A stretch of DNA of 64,000 nucleotides from Marine Group I thaumarchaeote (GTDB taxonomy: Archaea; Thermoproteota; Nitrososphaeria; Nitrososphaerales; Nitrosopumilaceae). How positions within the stretch are numbered: position 1 is the stretch's first letter; every line of letters starts with the position of its first letter. Location: assembly GCA_013390905.1 (NCBI GenBank), contig JACATG010000001.1:1-64000 (forward strand), read 5' to 3'. Positions 1 to 8,382 of the stretch are shown piece by piece. The translations under genes and the position numbers were made by a program. The notes under the pieces are model-generated. The model saw only the letters and a list, made by a program, of their open reading frames with translations, was not told the DNA's origin and did not search any database.

Positions 1-104
1 GAATAACTATATGATGTCTGTTCTTGTTGAATCATTTTTGCTTGACGGAGTCTGAGTTTTTTGTCAAGATCTTCATCAATCATAATTGTAACACGTTTAC
101 TCAT
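1..104 (-). CDS. Ribbon-helix-helix-like small protein, 3' end outside window
   Basis: The reading frame starts at ATG (complement of 102-104) and runs off the left edge, giving about 34 residues beginning MSKRVTIMIDEDLDKKLR. A short beta-strand (RVTIMID) followed by an amphipathic, Lys/Gln-rich helix is the usual start of ribbon-helix-helix DNA-binding proteins. The strand/helix pattern is visible. The DNA-binding role is inferred from this pattern only, because the second helix lies mostly outside the window. Confidence 0.6.
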   Translation of the reverse strand, partial: MSKRVTIMIDEDLDKKLRLRQAKMIQQEQTSYSY

Positions 105-146
105 AATATGATGTTATTATTTATGCAATATAAGAATATACTCGTA

Positions 147-196
147 AATGCGGTATGCCTTAACGATCAGTTCTATCATAAAAGGGATTCCGCATT
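147..196. repeat. Imperfect 15-bp inverted repeat (hairpin) in the 105-414 gap
   Basis: Arms 147-161 (AATGCGGTATGCCTT) and 182-196 (AAGGGATTCCGCATT) pair at 13 of 15 positions around a 20-nt loop. It is the only organised element I see in the roughly 310-bp AT-rich gap between the ribbon-helix-helix gene and ccdA. It could be a small RNA hairpin or an operator. No promoter or ORF is clearly attached to it. Confidence 0.45.
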
Positions 197-414
197 AACT
201 TAGATCTACTTATTAATTTTTTTTACAAAGAAAATATAGAAGATCGATAACATATTCAAAATAAGATTCATTTAATCCCACTCTCAAGGATCAACTGGAT
301 ATGTTTTCTATCTTTTTATGACTAACATTCTTGATCAAATTCAAGTAAAATTATTCCCAGTTGAACGTTCTAACCTTAATTATTAATTAAATATCTGATA
401 AAATCACTATTACC

Positions 415-1404
415 ATGTCATCTCAAATAGGTGCAAAAAAGTCCCTGATTTTTGTTGTGTTTGTCATGTTTTCGCTAATTTTTGTTGGAGGAATTTTTGC
501 TGCAACAAATGAAATTGCAATTGGCGCAGGTCAAGAACTATCTTATCCTTCTTGGTTAATCATCTCGTATCTTGCAGGACTATCAATGATAATTCTGCCA
601 TGCACACTTCCACTTGTTTTTATCATAATTCCACTTAGCATGGGAAAAGGTGGTAAGAAAGGCCTGACAATGGCACTGTTATTTGGCGCAGGTCTTACAA
701 TCACAATTTCACTTTATGGTATTGGTATTGGAGCAGTTGGACAAACAGCTGATTTAGATGATATTTCAGGTTACATGTTTTTGATTGCAGGAATTGCAGC
801 GTTTGTTTTTGGGTTGTCTCAATTGAAATTATTTGAATTAAAGTTACCAGCATATTCTGGAACTCCAAAATTCATCCAAAATCGCGGTGATTATTCAAAA
901 TCGTTCTTCATGGGATTACTATTGGGTAATGCTGGTGTTGGATGTCCAAACCCATTGTTTTATTGGCTTTTAATCTATGTTGCAGGAACTGGAAGTGTAG
1001 AGATTGGCGCAAGCTTAGGAGCAGTACATGGTGTGGGTCGTGCAATCCCTCTAATTTTGTTATCAGTTCTTGCAATTATTGGAGTAAACGCAACAAAAGG
1101 AATCACAATAAATCGTGAAAAAATTGAAAAACTTACCGGTTGGATGTTAATTGTTATTGGTGCATTTTTGATAATCAATGGTATTCCTGGCGGACATGAA
1201 TGGTATGAAAGCACAATTATTCATATTGGATGGAACAATATTGTTTCAATGACTCCAATTCCATCTGAGTTTGAAATGGGTGAGCATGAACACGAACGTC
1301 AAGCTGAAATGTCTAAAGAACTTGTATTACTTTTGTTTATATCCCTCATCGCATTTCCAATTGCTTGGTATTTGATCAAGAAAAAAAGAGAGGTAATCGC
1401 ATGA
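415..1404 (+). CDS. ccdA: CcdA/DsbD-type thiol:disulfide transmembrane protein
   Basis: This 329-residue polytopic membrane protein resembles CcdA/DsbD, which carries reducing equivalents from cytoplasmic thioredoxin across the membrane. A signal-anchor-like helix (about 10-30) is followed by several hydrophobic helices. The two intramembrane cysteines of the family are visible: Cys63 in LPCTLP and Cys177 in GVGCPNP. A hydrophilic His/Glu-rich loop (about 285-300, EHEHERQ) precedes the last helix and could bind metal. The stop overlaps the ATG of the YHS gene (ATGA), and that gene in turn overlaps a thioredoxin-like gene, so the three are translationally coupled. The likely role is extracytoplasmic thiol reduction, for example for cytochrome or cupredoxin maturation; the exact client is inferred. 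Confidence 0.85.
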   Translation: MSSQIGAKKSLIFVVFVMFSLIFVGGIFAATNEIAIGAGQELSYPSWLIISYLAGLSMIILPCTLPLVFIIIPLSMGKGGKKGLTMALLFGAGLTITISLYGIGIGAVGQTADLDDISGYMFLIAGIAAFVFGLSQLKLFELKLPAYSGTPKFIQNRGDYSKSFFMGLLLGNAGVGCPNPLFYWLLIYVAGTGSVEIGASLGAVHGVGRAIPLILLSVLAIIGVNATKGITINREKIEKLTGWMLIVIGAFLIINGIPGGHEWYESTIIHIGWNNIVSMTPIPSEFEMGEHEHERQAEMSKELVLLLFISLIAFPIAWYLIKKKREVIA

Positions 1405-1538
1405 AAGATCCTGTATGTGGAATGGAAGTAGGAGAAAAAGGTGAACCACTTGTTCATAATGGAAAAGAATATCGATTTTGTTGTGCTTCATGTAGATGGG
1501 CGTTTGAGAAAAACCCAGAACAGTTTAAAGAGTCATGA
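1401..1538 (+). CDS. YHS-domain metal-binding mini-protein
   Basis: A 45-residue ORF starts MKDPVCGMEVGE and contains FCCASC, the cysteine arrangement of YHS domains found next to heavy-metal (often copper) ATPases and oxygenases. It overlaps the ccdA stop by 4 nt and the next start by 4 nt (ATGA at both ends), so it is the middle gene of a coupled triad. The domain is recognised from the DPVCGM and CCxxC motifs. A role in copper or other soft-metal handling with the membrane thiol reductase is inference. Confidence 0.85.
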   Translation: MKDPVCGMEVGEKGEPLVHNGKEYRFCCASCRWAFEKNPEQFKES

Positions 1539-1759
1539 AAGTGCAAGTTCTAACTACTCCTGGTTGCTCAAACTGCAGTGTTTTGGAAAAAATGTTAGAA
1601 AAACTTGGAGTAAAATATGATTTGATTGACGTCACAGAAAAACCAGAATATCTAGAAAAATATCCTATTTTTACTGCTCCAGGATTAGTCATCAATGAGA
1701 AATTAGAGTTTACAAGTATTCCAAAAATTGATGAACTTGAAAAGAAACTCTGTAAATAA
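1535..1759 (+). CDS. Small thioredoxin/glutaredoxin-like protein
   Basis: This 74-residue protein has an N-terminal beta-strand followed by TPGCSNCS, a CxxC redox site in thioredoxin-fold position, and a cis-Pro-like TAPGLVINEK segment near residue 50. Its size matches the small archaeal redox-active disulfide proteins (MTH895/TM0996 type). It is the last gene of the ccdA-YHS operon and probably exchanges electrons with the CcdA-like protein. The partner assignment rests on gene order only. Confidence 0.8.
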   Translation: MKVQVLTTPGCSNCSVLEKMLEKLGVKYDLIDVTEKPEYLEKYPIFTAPGLVINEKLEFTSIPKIDELEKKLCK

Positions 1760-1799
1760 CAGGTAATGTTTTTTACTCTACACAAATTAGTATTTTCAA

Positions 1800-2051
1800 A
1801 TGGCAGACTATTCAATGAATGAAAAAATGATTATTGTTCAGTATGCAATCAAAAAATATGAAAATGAAGATATTGTCATTGAAAAATTAAAGGATATTTT
1901 ATCTGAAAAAGATGTTCAAAGAAATATTGATACGCTTATTGGAACTCAACGAATTAGACGCATAGGTCCTGAAAACCTTCAAAACAACGAAAGCCACACT
2001 GAATTACCAGAACTACCAGAAAATCTTAAGCCTTTAATTGATAATCTTTAA
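1800..2051 (+). CDS. Hypothetical acidic 83-residue protein
   Basis: I do not recognise this protein. The first about 55 residues are predicted helical (NEKMIIVQYAIKKYENEDIV, then KDILSEKDVQRNIDTLIG), and a short RIRRIG strand could close a winged-helix-like unit. The tail is Pro/Glu/Leu-rich. It lies 40 nt after the redox triad on the same strand and ends 1 nt before the convergent radical SAM gene. A DNA-binding role is possible but weakly supported. Confidence 0.6.
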   Translation: MADYSMNEKMIIVQYAIKKYENEDIVIEKLKDILSEKDVQRNIDTLIGTQRIRRIGPENLQNNESHTELPELPENLKPLIDNL

Positions 2052-2052
2052 T

Positions 2053-2934
2053 TTAGAATCCTCGTAGTCCCTCTGGACGCATAACTTCTGGATGTTGTTT
2101 CATCCATTCTATTCTATCTAACATTTTTTGTTTGTCTTGTGGGAAAGTACCCTTGATTGTATATGCATTTGAACCATGATTTACTCGAAAAACAATCTCG
2201 TCTTTGGTTTCTATCTGGCTAATCAAACCATGAAGCTCTTCTAATGATTCATCATCATTAATTCTAATGAATGGTTCTTCAAACTTGTCAAGAAATTCTT
2301 GCTTTATTCCCTTTTCCAGATATAAAGTCAGAGCCCCCACATACTGTGGCGAACATGCACTAATCACTTCAGCAGTACCTTTGATATGCTCTTTAGAATA
2401 TGTTCTTCCACCCAATCCTAAAATTATCATGCATGACATTATGTAACCTGCTTCTTTTGCCTTGTTGACAGATTTTGTGATTGTCTTTGCAATAGCTCCC
2501 TTTGTTACTTTTTTTAGAACTATGTCGGAACCACTTTCAATTCCTAGATAGAACATATCCAGCCCAGCTTCATTCATCTTCTTTAGTTCTTCAGGTGTTT
2601 TCTTTAGAATATTCATTGGCATTGCATAACAGGAAATTCTTTCAAGTTTTGAAAATTTTTCTTTAATGTATTTTACAATTTTTATCATATACTCTGAGTC
2701 AAGATTCAATGCATCTCCATCTGCAAGAAATACTCTTTTGGTGTCAGGCAAAGAATTTGCCATCATATCAATTTCTACTTTCACCTCATCCCATGTTTTT
2801 TCAGAATACTCTTTTGATCTATACATATCACAAAAAGAACATTCGTTAAATGAACAACCTATTGTTATTTGAAAAATTAATGACTTTGATTCTGAAGGCG
2901 GTCTATACAATGGGGCATCGTAGTTTAACATCAT
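2053..2934 (-). CDS. Radical SAM protein of unknown substrate
   Basis: This 293-residue protein carries an iron-sulfur motif near residue 27 (GCSFNECSFCDMY). Its spacing is CX4CX2C rather than the commonest CX3CX2C, a variant I associate with a group of uncharacterised radical SAM proteins. A TIM-barrel core follows (VFLADGDAL, YLGIESGSD, MIILGLGG) and no B12 domain is evident. The C-terminus (EWMKQHPEVMRPEGLRGF) is family-like. Start codons at 2934 and 2931 are both possible (MM). It is transcribed alone, converging on the hypothetical gene at 1800. The substrate cannot be read from sequence. Confidence 0.85.
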   Translation of the reverse strand: MMLNYDAPLYRPPSESKSLIFQITIGCSFNECSFCDMYRSKEYSEKTWDEVKVEIDMMANSLPDTKRVFLADGDALNLDSEYMIKIVKYIKEKFSKLERISCYAMPMNILKKTPEELKKMNEAGLDMFYLGIESGSDIVLKKVTKGAIAKTITKSVNKAKEAGYIMSCMIILGLGGRTYSKEHIKGTAEVISACSPQYVGALTLYLEKGIKQEFLDKFEEPFIRINDDESLEELHGLISQIETKDEIVFRVNHGSNAYTIKGTFPQDKQKMLDRIEWMKQHPEVMRPEGLRGF

Positions 2935-3035
2935 TTAATTTCAAAGAAATTGCTTGATTGTGTTTTTTATACTTTCTATTATGGTTTAACCACAAAATAC
3001 CTTTTAGTAGTAAACTAGAAGAATTTTCATTACTC

Positions 3036-3337
3036 ATGACAAACGATCCTGACGCAAAAAGACTGCTTTGGTTTGTATTTGCAGCTTCATGAGGAGGATT
3101 GAATCGATTAAAAATTATCTCAAAACTAAAGGAGAATCCACTTAACACTAATCAACTAGCAAAAGAGATGGGTCTAGATTACAAGGCTATTCAACATCAC
3201 GTTAGGGTACTTGAAAAAAATAACATGATCATTAAGGTTGGAGAAAAATATGGCATTCATTTTTCATTTCCACCTTTCTTAAAGTAAATATAGAGGCATT
3301 TGAAGAAATTGAAAGAAAATTGGACAAAAGTACATAA
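3036..3337 (+). pseudogene. Winged-helix regulator broken by an in-frame TGA and a frameshift
   Basis: From ATG 3036 the frame reads MTNDPDAKRLLWFVFAAS, then TGA (3090-3092), then in the same frame GGLNRLKIISKLKENPLNTN and an ArsR-like winged helix (LDYKAIQHHVRVLEKNNMI). In archaeal proteins of this type the stop position is normally Arg (RGG-NR), so CGA to TGA is the simplest explanation. The frame closes at 3285-3287. Adding one base there continues VNIEAFEEIERKLDKST to TAA 3335-3337, a typical tail for the family. A shorter protein could still be made from TTG 3099, which follows GAGGAGG. Confidence 0.6.
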
Positions 3338-3362
3338 AAGCTCAAGAGGTGTTTTTCACTAA

Positions 3363-3647
3363 ATGGAATCTACCTCACTAGTCTTGTCTATTGTTTCAAT
3401 TGCAAATATGGGCATACTTGGAATTTTGATTGCTATTTTTGGAAAAATGTATGGTAAGACACGAGCACAGCTTCCATTAGGTATGATTGTTGTTACTGTG
3501 ATGTTGTTTTTACATAATGTCATTGGTGGCCTAGCTTATTTCTCAATGGAGATGATTTTCTCTAATGAAATTTTCCCATATATGTTAGGAGTAGGAATTG
3601 CAGAACTTGCAGGATTGATAATATTCCTAAAGATTACTTTGGACTGA
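3363..3647 (+). CDS. Small three-helix membrane protein
   Basis: This 94-residue, strongly hydrophobic protein has about three transmembrane helices (residues 5-28, 35-58 and 68-92) joined by short loops, one of them basic (GKMYGKTRAQLP). It has no recognisable catalytic motif. It follows the broken winged-helix gene by 25 nt on the same strand. In my recollection small membrane proteins of this kind are often paired with such regulators in archaea, suggesting a membrane sensor partner; that is inference. Confidence 0.7.
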   Translation: MESTSLVLSIVSIANMGILGILIAIFGKMYGKTRAQLPLGMIVVTVMLFLHNVIGGLAYFSMEMIFSNEIFPYMLGVGIAELAGLIIFLKITLD

Positions 3648-3682
3648 CGTTAGTTTAATTGTAACAAAAAATAATTAAAACT

Positions 3683-4126
3683 GTGTTACAAGATTATCTT
3701 AAACTTAACAAAAATATTATAATCGCAATTTTAACATCAATAATTATTTCTGCAGCTATTGCCCAACTTTTATCTGATCAAGAAGACTATCTAAACTCAA
3801 CATATACCACAATTGCAGATTATTCCGTTTACTTTTCAGTTTTCGGTGTGTTATACTATTTTGATAATAGAAAAAAATATCGTATTGAATCTGGTGGTAC
3901 TGATACTGTAAAACTAAAACATGATCTCATAAAATTAGTTACCTCTCTTGGAATCGCTGAAGTTGTTTATACTATTGTTAGATGGGGTTTGCAGTACTAT
4001 TTTCTAACAATAGACTATGATCCATACCTGGCATCAATTATATCTCAAAGCATATCTGCAGTGATTTTTTTGATTGTAGTAAATCTAAATGTAAAGTTAG
4101 TGAAGTTGTATAAAGATGAAAATTAG
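3683..4126 (+). CDS. Hypothetical membrane protein with about four helices
   Basis: This 147-residue protein has a GTG start. Hydrophobic segments lie at about 12-30, 45-62, 82-102 and 115-140, with a charged cytoplasmic-type loop (DNRKKYRIESGGTD) between the second and third. I do not recognise the family. Its stop overlaps the start of the RNase H-like gene by 11 nt, so the two are probably co-translated although their roles look unrelated. Confidence 0.65.
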   Translation: MLQDYLKLNKNIIIAILTSIIISAAIAQLLSDQEDYLNSTYTTIADYSVYFSVFGVLYYFDNRKKYRIESGGTDTVKLKHDLIKLVTSLGIAEVVYTIVRWGLQYYFLTIDYDPYLASIISQSISAVIFLIVVNLNVKLVKLYKDEN

Positions 4127-4472
4127 TGTTTATGTTGATGGTTCTGGAGGTCCTAGTAGTGGATATGGATACTTTGTAAAAGAAACGGGAGAATCATTTT
4201 ATGAAAAAAAACCAGAGCTAACTAACAATCAAGCTGAATACTTGGCAATAATTTCTGCATTAAACAAGTTTGTTGACTCTAATGATCAAGTTACCATTTA
4301 CAGTGATTCTAAAAATACTGTAAATCAACTAAATCATGAATTTGCAATTAATAATGAACAACTTAGAATTCTGGCACGAGAAGCGTGGGGTATTATGGGA
4401 AAATTTTCTAATCTTTTAATTGTATGGATTCCTAGAAAAGAGAATCTAGCAGGAAAAATGCTGGGAAGCTAA
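4116..4472 (+). CDS. RNase HI-like protein lacking the last catalytic Asp
   Basis: This 118-residue protein has the RNase H fold order: VDGSGGPSSGYGYFV (first Asp), NQAEYLAIISAL (Glu), YSDSKNTV (Asp). The family would remove RNA from RNA:DNA hybrids or act in tRNA/Okazaki processing. The C-terminal motif, normally N-x-AD-x-L, reads ENLAGKMLGS and the chain ends there, so the fourth acidic ligand is Gly. Either the enzyme uses three carboxylates or activity is altered. It overlaps the upstream membrane-protein gene by 11 nt. Confidence 0.8.
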   Translation: MKISVYVDGSGGPSSGYGYFVKETGESFYEKKPELTNNQAEYLAIISALNKFVDSNDQVTIYSDSKNTVNQLNHEFAINNEQLRILAREAWGIMGKFSNLLIVWIPRKENLAGKMLGS

Positions 4473-4536
4473 AAAATCATAGAGCAGAGATTTTTATGAA
4501 TAACTTTATTATATAAAATCCTTAGATCCAACTTAC

Positions 4537-6633
4537 ATGGCAGAGTCTGTCTTTTTATCACCAAAATCAATTGCAGTAATTGGTGCATCTGACAAAAGAG
4601 GAAGTGTTGGAGCTACTATAACCTCAAACATTATGAATGGTTTTACAGGAATTGTTTATCCAATTAGTTCTTCAAGAGATACAGTCTTTTACAAAAAAGC
4701 ATACAAGAGTGTTTTAGATGTTCCAAAACCAATTGATCTTGCAGTTATTGTTATTAAAAACACATTGGTTGCACAAGTGGTAGAGGAGTGTGGCAAGAAA
4801 AAAATTAAAGGCGTCATTATCATCACAGCTGGTTTCAAAGAAGTTGATGAAGAAGGCAAAAAACGTGAACAAGAACTCAAGGATATAGCTAAAAAATACA
4901 AAGTCCAAATCATTGGACCAAATTGTCTTGGTGTCATGAATCTTGATCCAAAGACAATGATGAATTCTACATTTCTTAAAATTACACCAAAATCTGGAAA
5001 AATTGCACTTGTATCTCAAAGCGGTGCAATATGTGCTGCATTGGTTGAAGATGCTAGCGCCCAAGGAATTGGTTTTTCTGCAGTGATCAGTCTTGGAAAC
5101 AAAGCTTCAATGAGTGAAGTTGACATCCTAAAGATACTTGCAAATCATAAACAAACCGAAGTTATTGTAATGTATCTAGAAGACATGGGTGATGGTCAAG
5201 AATTCCTTAAAGTTTGTAAAAATATTACTAAAAAACTCAAAAAACCAATTCTTGTTCTGAAATCAGGACGTAGTCCTGAAGGCGCAAAAGCTGCAATGTC
5301 TCATACTGGAGCCTTGATGGGCTCAGATGAAATCTATGATGCTGTGCTCAAACAATCTGGTGCAATTAGGGTTGATACTATGGAAGAGCTCTTTGATTAT
5401 GCAACAGCATTTTCTAAACAACCACTACCATCAGATGGCGATCTTGTAATTGTTTCAAATGCAGGTGGCCCTGCAATCATCTCTACTGATGCATGCTCTA
5501 AGACAAAAATCAAGATGGCAGACATTTCAAGTATTAGGAAAAAAATTGACGAGGTAATTCCACCTTGGGGAAGCTCTCGAAACCCTGTTGATATTGTAGG
5601 TGATGCTGATTTTAACAGATTTAGTAATGTTTTGGACCGTGTACTCAAACATCCAAAAGTTGGTTCTGTTATCACGATGTGTACTCCTTCTGGAACTCTA
5701 GATTATGATAAACTTGCAGAAGTTATTGTTGATATGTCAAAAAAATACAAAAAGACAATGCTTGCAAGTTTGATGGGATTAGATGAAGGAATTACCAACA
5801 GAGAAATTTTGGCAAAAGGAAATGTTCCATATTACACATATGCTGAGGGAGCAATCAGAACTCTTGCAGCAATGATTAGATTTTCTAATTGGCTTAAAGC
5901 TCCAACTGGAAAAATCACTAAATTCAAAGTAAACAAAGAAAAAGTAAAGAAAATCTTTGATCAGGCTAAAAAAGAAAAGAGACCAAATCTATTAGAAGAA
6001 GAAGGACAAGAAATTCTCAAAGCATATGGTTTACCACTACCATCAAGTGCGCTTGCTACAACAGAAGCTGAAGCAGTAAAAATTGCAAAGAAGATTGGTT
6101 ATCCAGTAGTGATGAAGATTGTATCACCTCAGATTATTCACAAATCTGATGCAGGTGGTGTTAAAGTAAACTTGACAAATAATGCAGAGCTCAAAACTGC
6201 ATTTAAAACAATTATTAAAAATGCTAAAAATTACAACAAGAAAGCTGAGATCAAAGGTGTCTTGATTATAGAGATGATAAAAGGTGGTAAAGAACTAATC
6301 ATTGGTTCAAAACTTGAGCCTGGATTTGGTCCAGTAATTATGCTTGGGATGGGAGGAATCTATGTAGAAGTTCTCAAAGATGTTACATTCAAGCTAGCAC
6401 CAGTAACTGACAGAGAAGCAGACGATATGATAGCCTCGATTAAGACACAAAAAATCCTTCAAGGTGTAAGAGGAGAAAAACCTTCAGACATTTCAAAACT
6501 CTCTGAATGCATTCAGAGATTATCTCAATTAGTTTCTGATTTTAATGAGATCAAAGAATTAGACATGAATCCCGTGCTAGTAATGGAGAAGGGAAATGGT
6601 TGTCGCATTCTAGATGTCAGAATAGGACTCTGA
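4537..6633 (+). CDS. 4-hydroxybutyrate-CoA ligase (ADP-forming)
   Basis: This 698-residue fused acyl-CoA synthetase (NDP-forming) has an N-terminal CoA-binding Rossmann domain (SIAVIGASDKRGSVGA), a succinyl-CoA ligase-like middle with the phospho-His loop MSHTGALMG, and a C-terminal ATP-grasp domain (from about 470, GQEILKAYGLPLPSS). Neighbourhood identifies the substrate: the next gene is 4-hydroxybutyryl-CoA dehydratase, the same pair known from N. maritimus, where this enzyme activates 4-hydroxybutyrate in the thaumarchaeal 3HP/4HB cycle at the cost of ATP to ADP. The related 3-hydroxypropionate ligase is the main alternative. TTATATAAA at about 4510 places a TATA box some 25 bp before the ATG, indicating a leaderless mRNA. 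Confidence 0.88.
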   Translation: MAESVFLSPKSIAVIGASDKRGSVGATITSNIMNGFTGIVYPISSSRDTVFYKKAYKSVLDVPKPIDLAVIVIKNTLVAQVVEECGKKKIKGVIIITAGFKEVDEEGKKREQELKDIAKKYKVQIIGPNCLGVMNLDPKTMMNSTFLKITPKSGKIALVSQSGAICAALVEDASAQGIGFSAVISLGNKASMSEVDILKILANHKQTEVIVMYLEDMGDGQEFLKVCKNITKKLKKPILVLKSGRSPEGAKAAMSHTGALMGSDEIYDAVLKQSGAIRVDTMEELFDYATAFSKQPLPSDGDLVIVSNAGGPAIISTDACSKTKIKMADISSIRKKIDEVIPPWGSSRNPVDIVGDADFNRFSNVLDRVLKHPKVGSVITMCTPSGTLDYDKLAEVIVDMSKKYKKTMLASLMGLDEGITNREILAKGNVPYYTYAEGAIRTLAAMIRFSNWLKAPTGKITKFKVNKEKVKKIFDQAKKEKRPNLLEEEGQEILKAYGLPLPSSALATTEAEAVKIAKKIGYPVVMKIVSPQIIHKSDAGGVKVNLTNNAELKTAFKTIIKNAKNYNKKAEIKGVLIIEMIKGGKELIIGSKLEPGFGPVIMLGMGGIYVEVLKDVTFKLAPVTDREADDMIASIKTQKILQGVRGEKPSDISKLSECIQRLSQLVSDFNEIKELDMNPVLVMEKGNGCRILDVRIGL

Positions 6634-6705
6634 GAACAATTCATTCCTAAATTTCTGCTCTGACCTATCTAGAATATTTATACATCATAAAAGACCTTAT
6701 TGTTC

Positions 6706-8232
6706 ATGGCTAATGTCTTAAAGACAATTAGAACCGGCGATGATTATATCCAAAGTTTGAGAGGCCGTGATCTTGTAGTTTACCTATTTGGAGAATTAGT
6801 AAAAGAACCAGTTGATCATCCAATGATTAGACCATCAATTAACGCAGTTGCAGAAACTTATGATCTTGCAGTACGTGACGAATCTCTAGCTACTGCTGAC
6901 TCTTCAATTACTGGATTGAAAGTTAACCGATTTTTACACATTGCAGAAAGTGCACAAGATTTAGTTTTACAGAATAAAATGCAAAGAACATTAGGACAAA
7001 ACACTGGAACATGTTTCCAGAGATGTGTTGGAATGGATGCATTGAATGCTTTACACTCTGTTACTTTTGAAATAGATGAAAAACATGGAACAAACTATCA
7101 TCAAAGATTCTTAGATTTTGTAAAGATGATTCAACAAGAAAATCTTGTAATTGGTGGTGCAATGACTGATCCTAAAGGTGATAGAAGTAAAGGGCCATCA
7201 GAACAAGATGATCCAGAGATGTTTACTAGAATAATAGAGACTAATGATAAAGGAATCTATGTATCTGGTGCTAAAGCACACCAAACTGGTTGTATTAATT
7301 CACATTGGATAATTTTGATGCCAACAGTCAGACTAACAGAAAATGACAAAGACTGGGCATTTGTTGGCGTGATTCCAGCAGATGCAAAAGGAGTTACTTA
7401 CATCTATGGTCGACAGTCTTGTGACACTAGAAGTATGGAAGAAGGTGACATTGATGATGGTAACGCAAAATATGCTGGGCAAGAAGCCTTGATGATATTA
7501 GAAAGAGTGTTTATTCCATGGGACAAAGTCTTCATGAATGGAGAATATGAATATGCGTCTATGCTAATAGAGCGTTTTACTTGTTATCATAGACGTAGTT
7601 ATGTATGCAAAACAGGACTTGGTGATGTACTCATTGGTGCCGCAGCAACAATTGCTGACTATAATGGAGTACCAAATGTATCTCACATCAAAGACAAAAT
7701 TGTTGAGATGACTCATCTTAATGAAACAATCTTCGGTGCAGGAATTGCATCTTCTCACTTGGCACACAAGCTGAAATCAGGTGTATATCTAAATGAAGAT
7801 ATGCTTGCACAAGTTTGCAAACACAACGTTACTCGATTTCCATATGAGATTGCTAGACTTGCACAAGACATTGCAGGTGGACTGGTAGTAACTCTTCCAT
7901 CTGAAAAAGACTTTAGACATCCAGTGGCTGGTCCATTACTCAAAAGATTCCTTGTAGGAAGAAAAGGCGTTGATGTTGAAAACAGAATGAGAATTCTTAG
8001 ACTAATTGAAAACATGACACTTGGAAGAAATTCTGTGGGATATCTTACAGAATCTATGCACGGTGCAGGTTCCCCACAAGCACAAAGAATTCAGATGCAA
8101 AGACAGATGCAGATCGGCTACAAAAAGAATCTTGCAAAGAAACTAGCTGGCATCACTAATGATATTGAAGAACCATCAGAACCTTCTGGATACTTTGACA
8201 GAATATTTCAAACAAAAGAATCTATTTTATAG
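6706..8232 (+). CDS. abfD: 4-hydroxybutyryl-CoA dehydratase / vinylacetyl-CoA isomerase
   Basis: This enzyme converts 4-hydroxybutyryl-CoA to crotonyl-CoA with a [4Fe-4S] cluster and FAD, a key step of the 3HP/4HB CO2-fixation cycle. The cluster ligands are visible: Cys103 and Cys107 (TCFQRC), His295 (CYHRRSY) and Cys301 (VCKTG). The 508-residue length fits the family. I chose ATG 6706 (MANVLKTIR) over TTG 6700, because a TATA-like TATTTATA at 6674-6681 is about 28 bp upstream, as expected for a leaderless transcript. It lies 72 bp after the ligase gene and has its own promoter. Confidence 0.95.
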   Translation: MANVLKTIRTGDDYIQSLRGRDLVVYLFGELVKEPVDHPMIRPSINAVAETYDLAVRDESLATADSSITGLKVNRFLHIAESAQDLVLQNKMQRTLGQNTGTCFQRCVGMDALNALHSVTFEIDEKHGTNYHQRFLDFVKMIQQENLVIGGAMTDPKGDRSKGPSEQDDPEMFTRIIETNDKGIYVSGAKAHQTGCINSHWIILMPTVRLTENDKDWAFVGVIPADAKGVTYIYGRQSCDTRSMEEGDIDDGNAKYAGQEALMILERVFIPWDKVFMNGEYEYASMLIERFTCYHRRSYVCKTGLGDVLIGAAATIADYNGVPNVSHIKDKIVEMTHLNETIFGAGIASSHLAHKLKSGVYLNEDMLAQVCKHNVTRFPYEIARLAQDIAGGLVVTLPSEKDFRHPVAGPLLKRFLVGRKGVDVENRMRILRLIENMTLGRNSVGYLTESMHGAGSPQAQRIQMQRQMQIGYKKNLAKKLAGITNDIEEPSEPSGYFDRIFQTKESIL

Positions 8233-8382
8233 GCTGAAATAATTTTTTAGTTTTCACAATATCTGATCGCTAAATTTGAATTCAAAATTTTATTTTATGC
8301 TAGTCAATAAGTGATCTTACTCTTGGAACTGATGATTTCTCCGGATCCTTTTTTAGTTAATTTTACATAATAATGTTACCAA

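Noticed and set aside
3099-3287. Complete 62-residue winged-helix gene from TTG 3099
   Set aside because: Upstream sequence is in frame and family-like through a stop codon, so a broken longer gene explains the data better; re-initiation is noted as possible.
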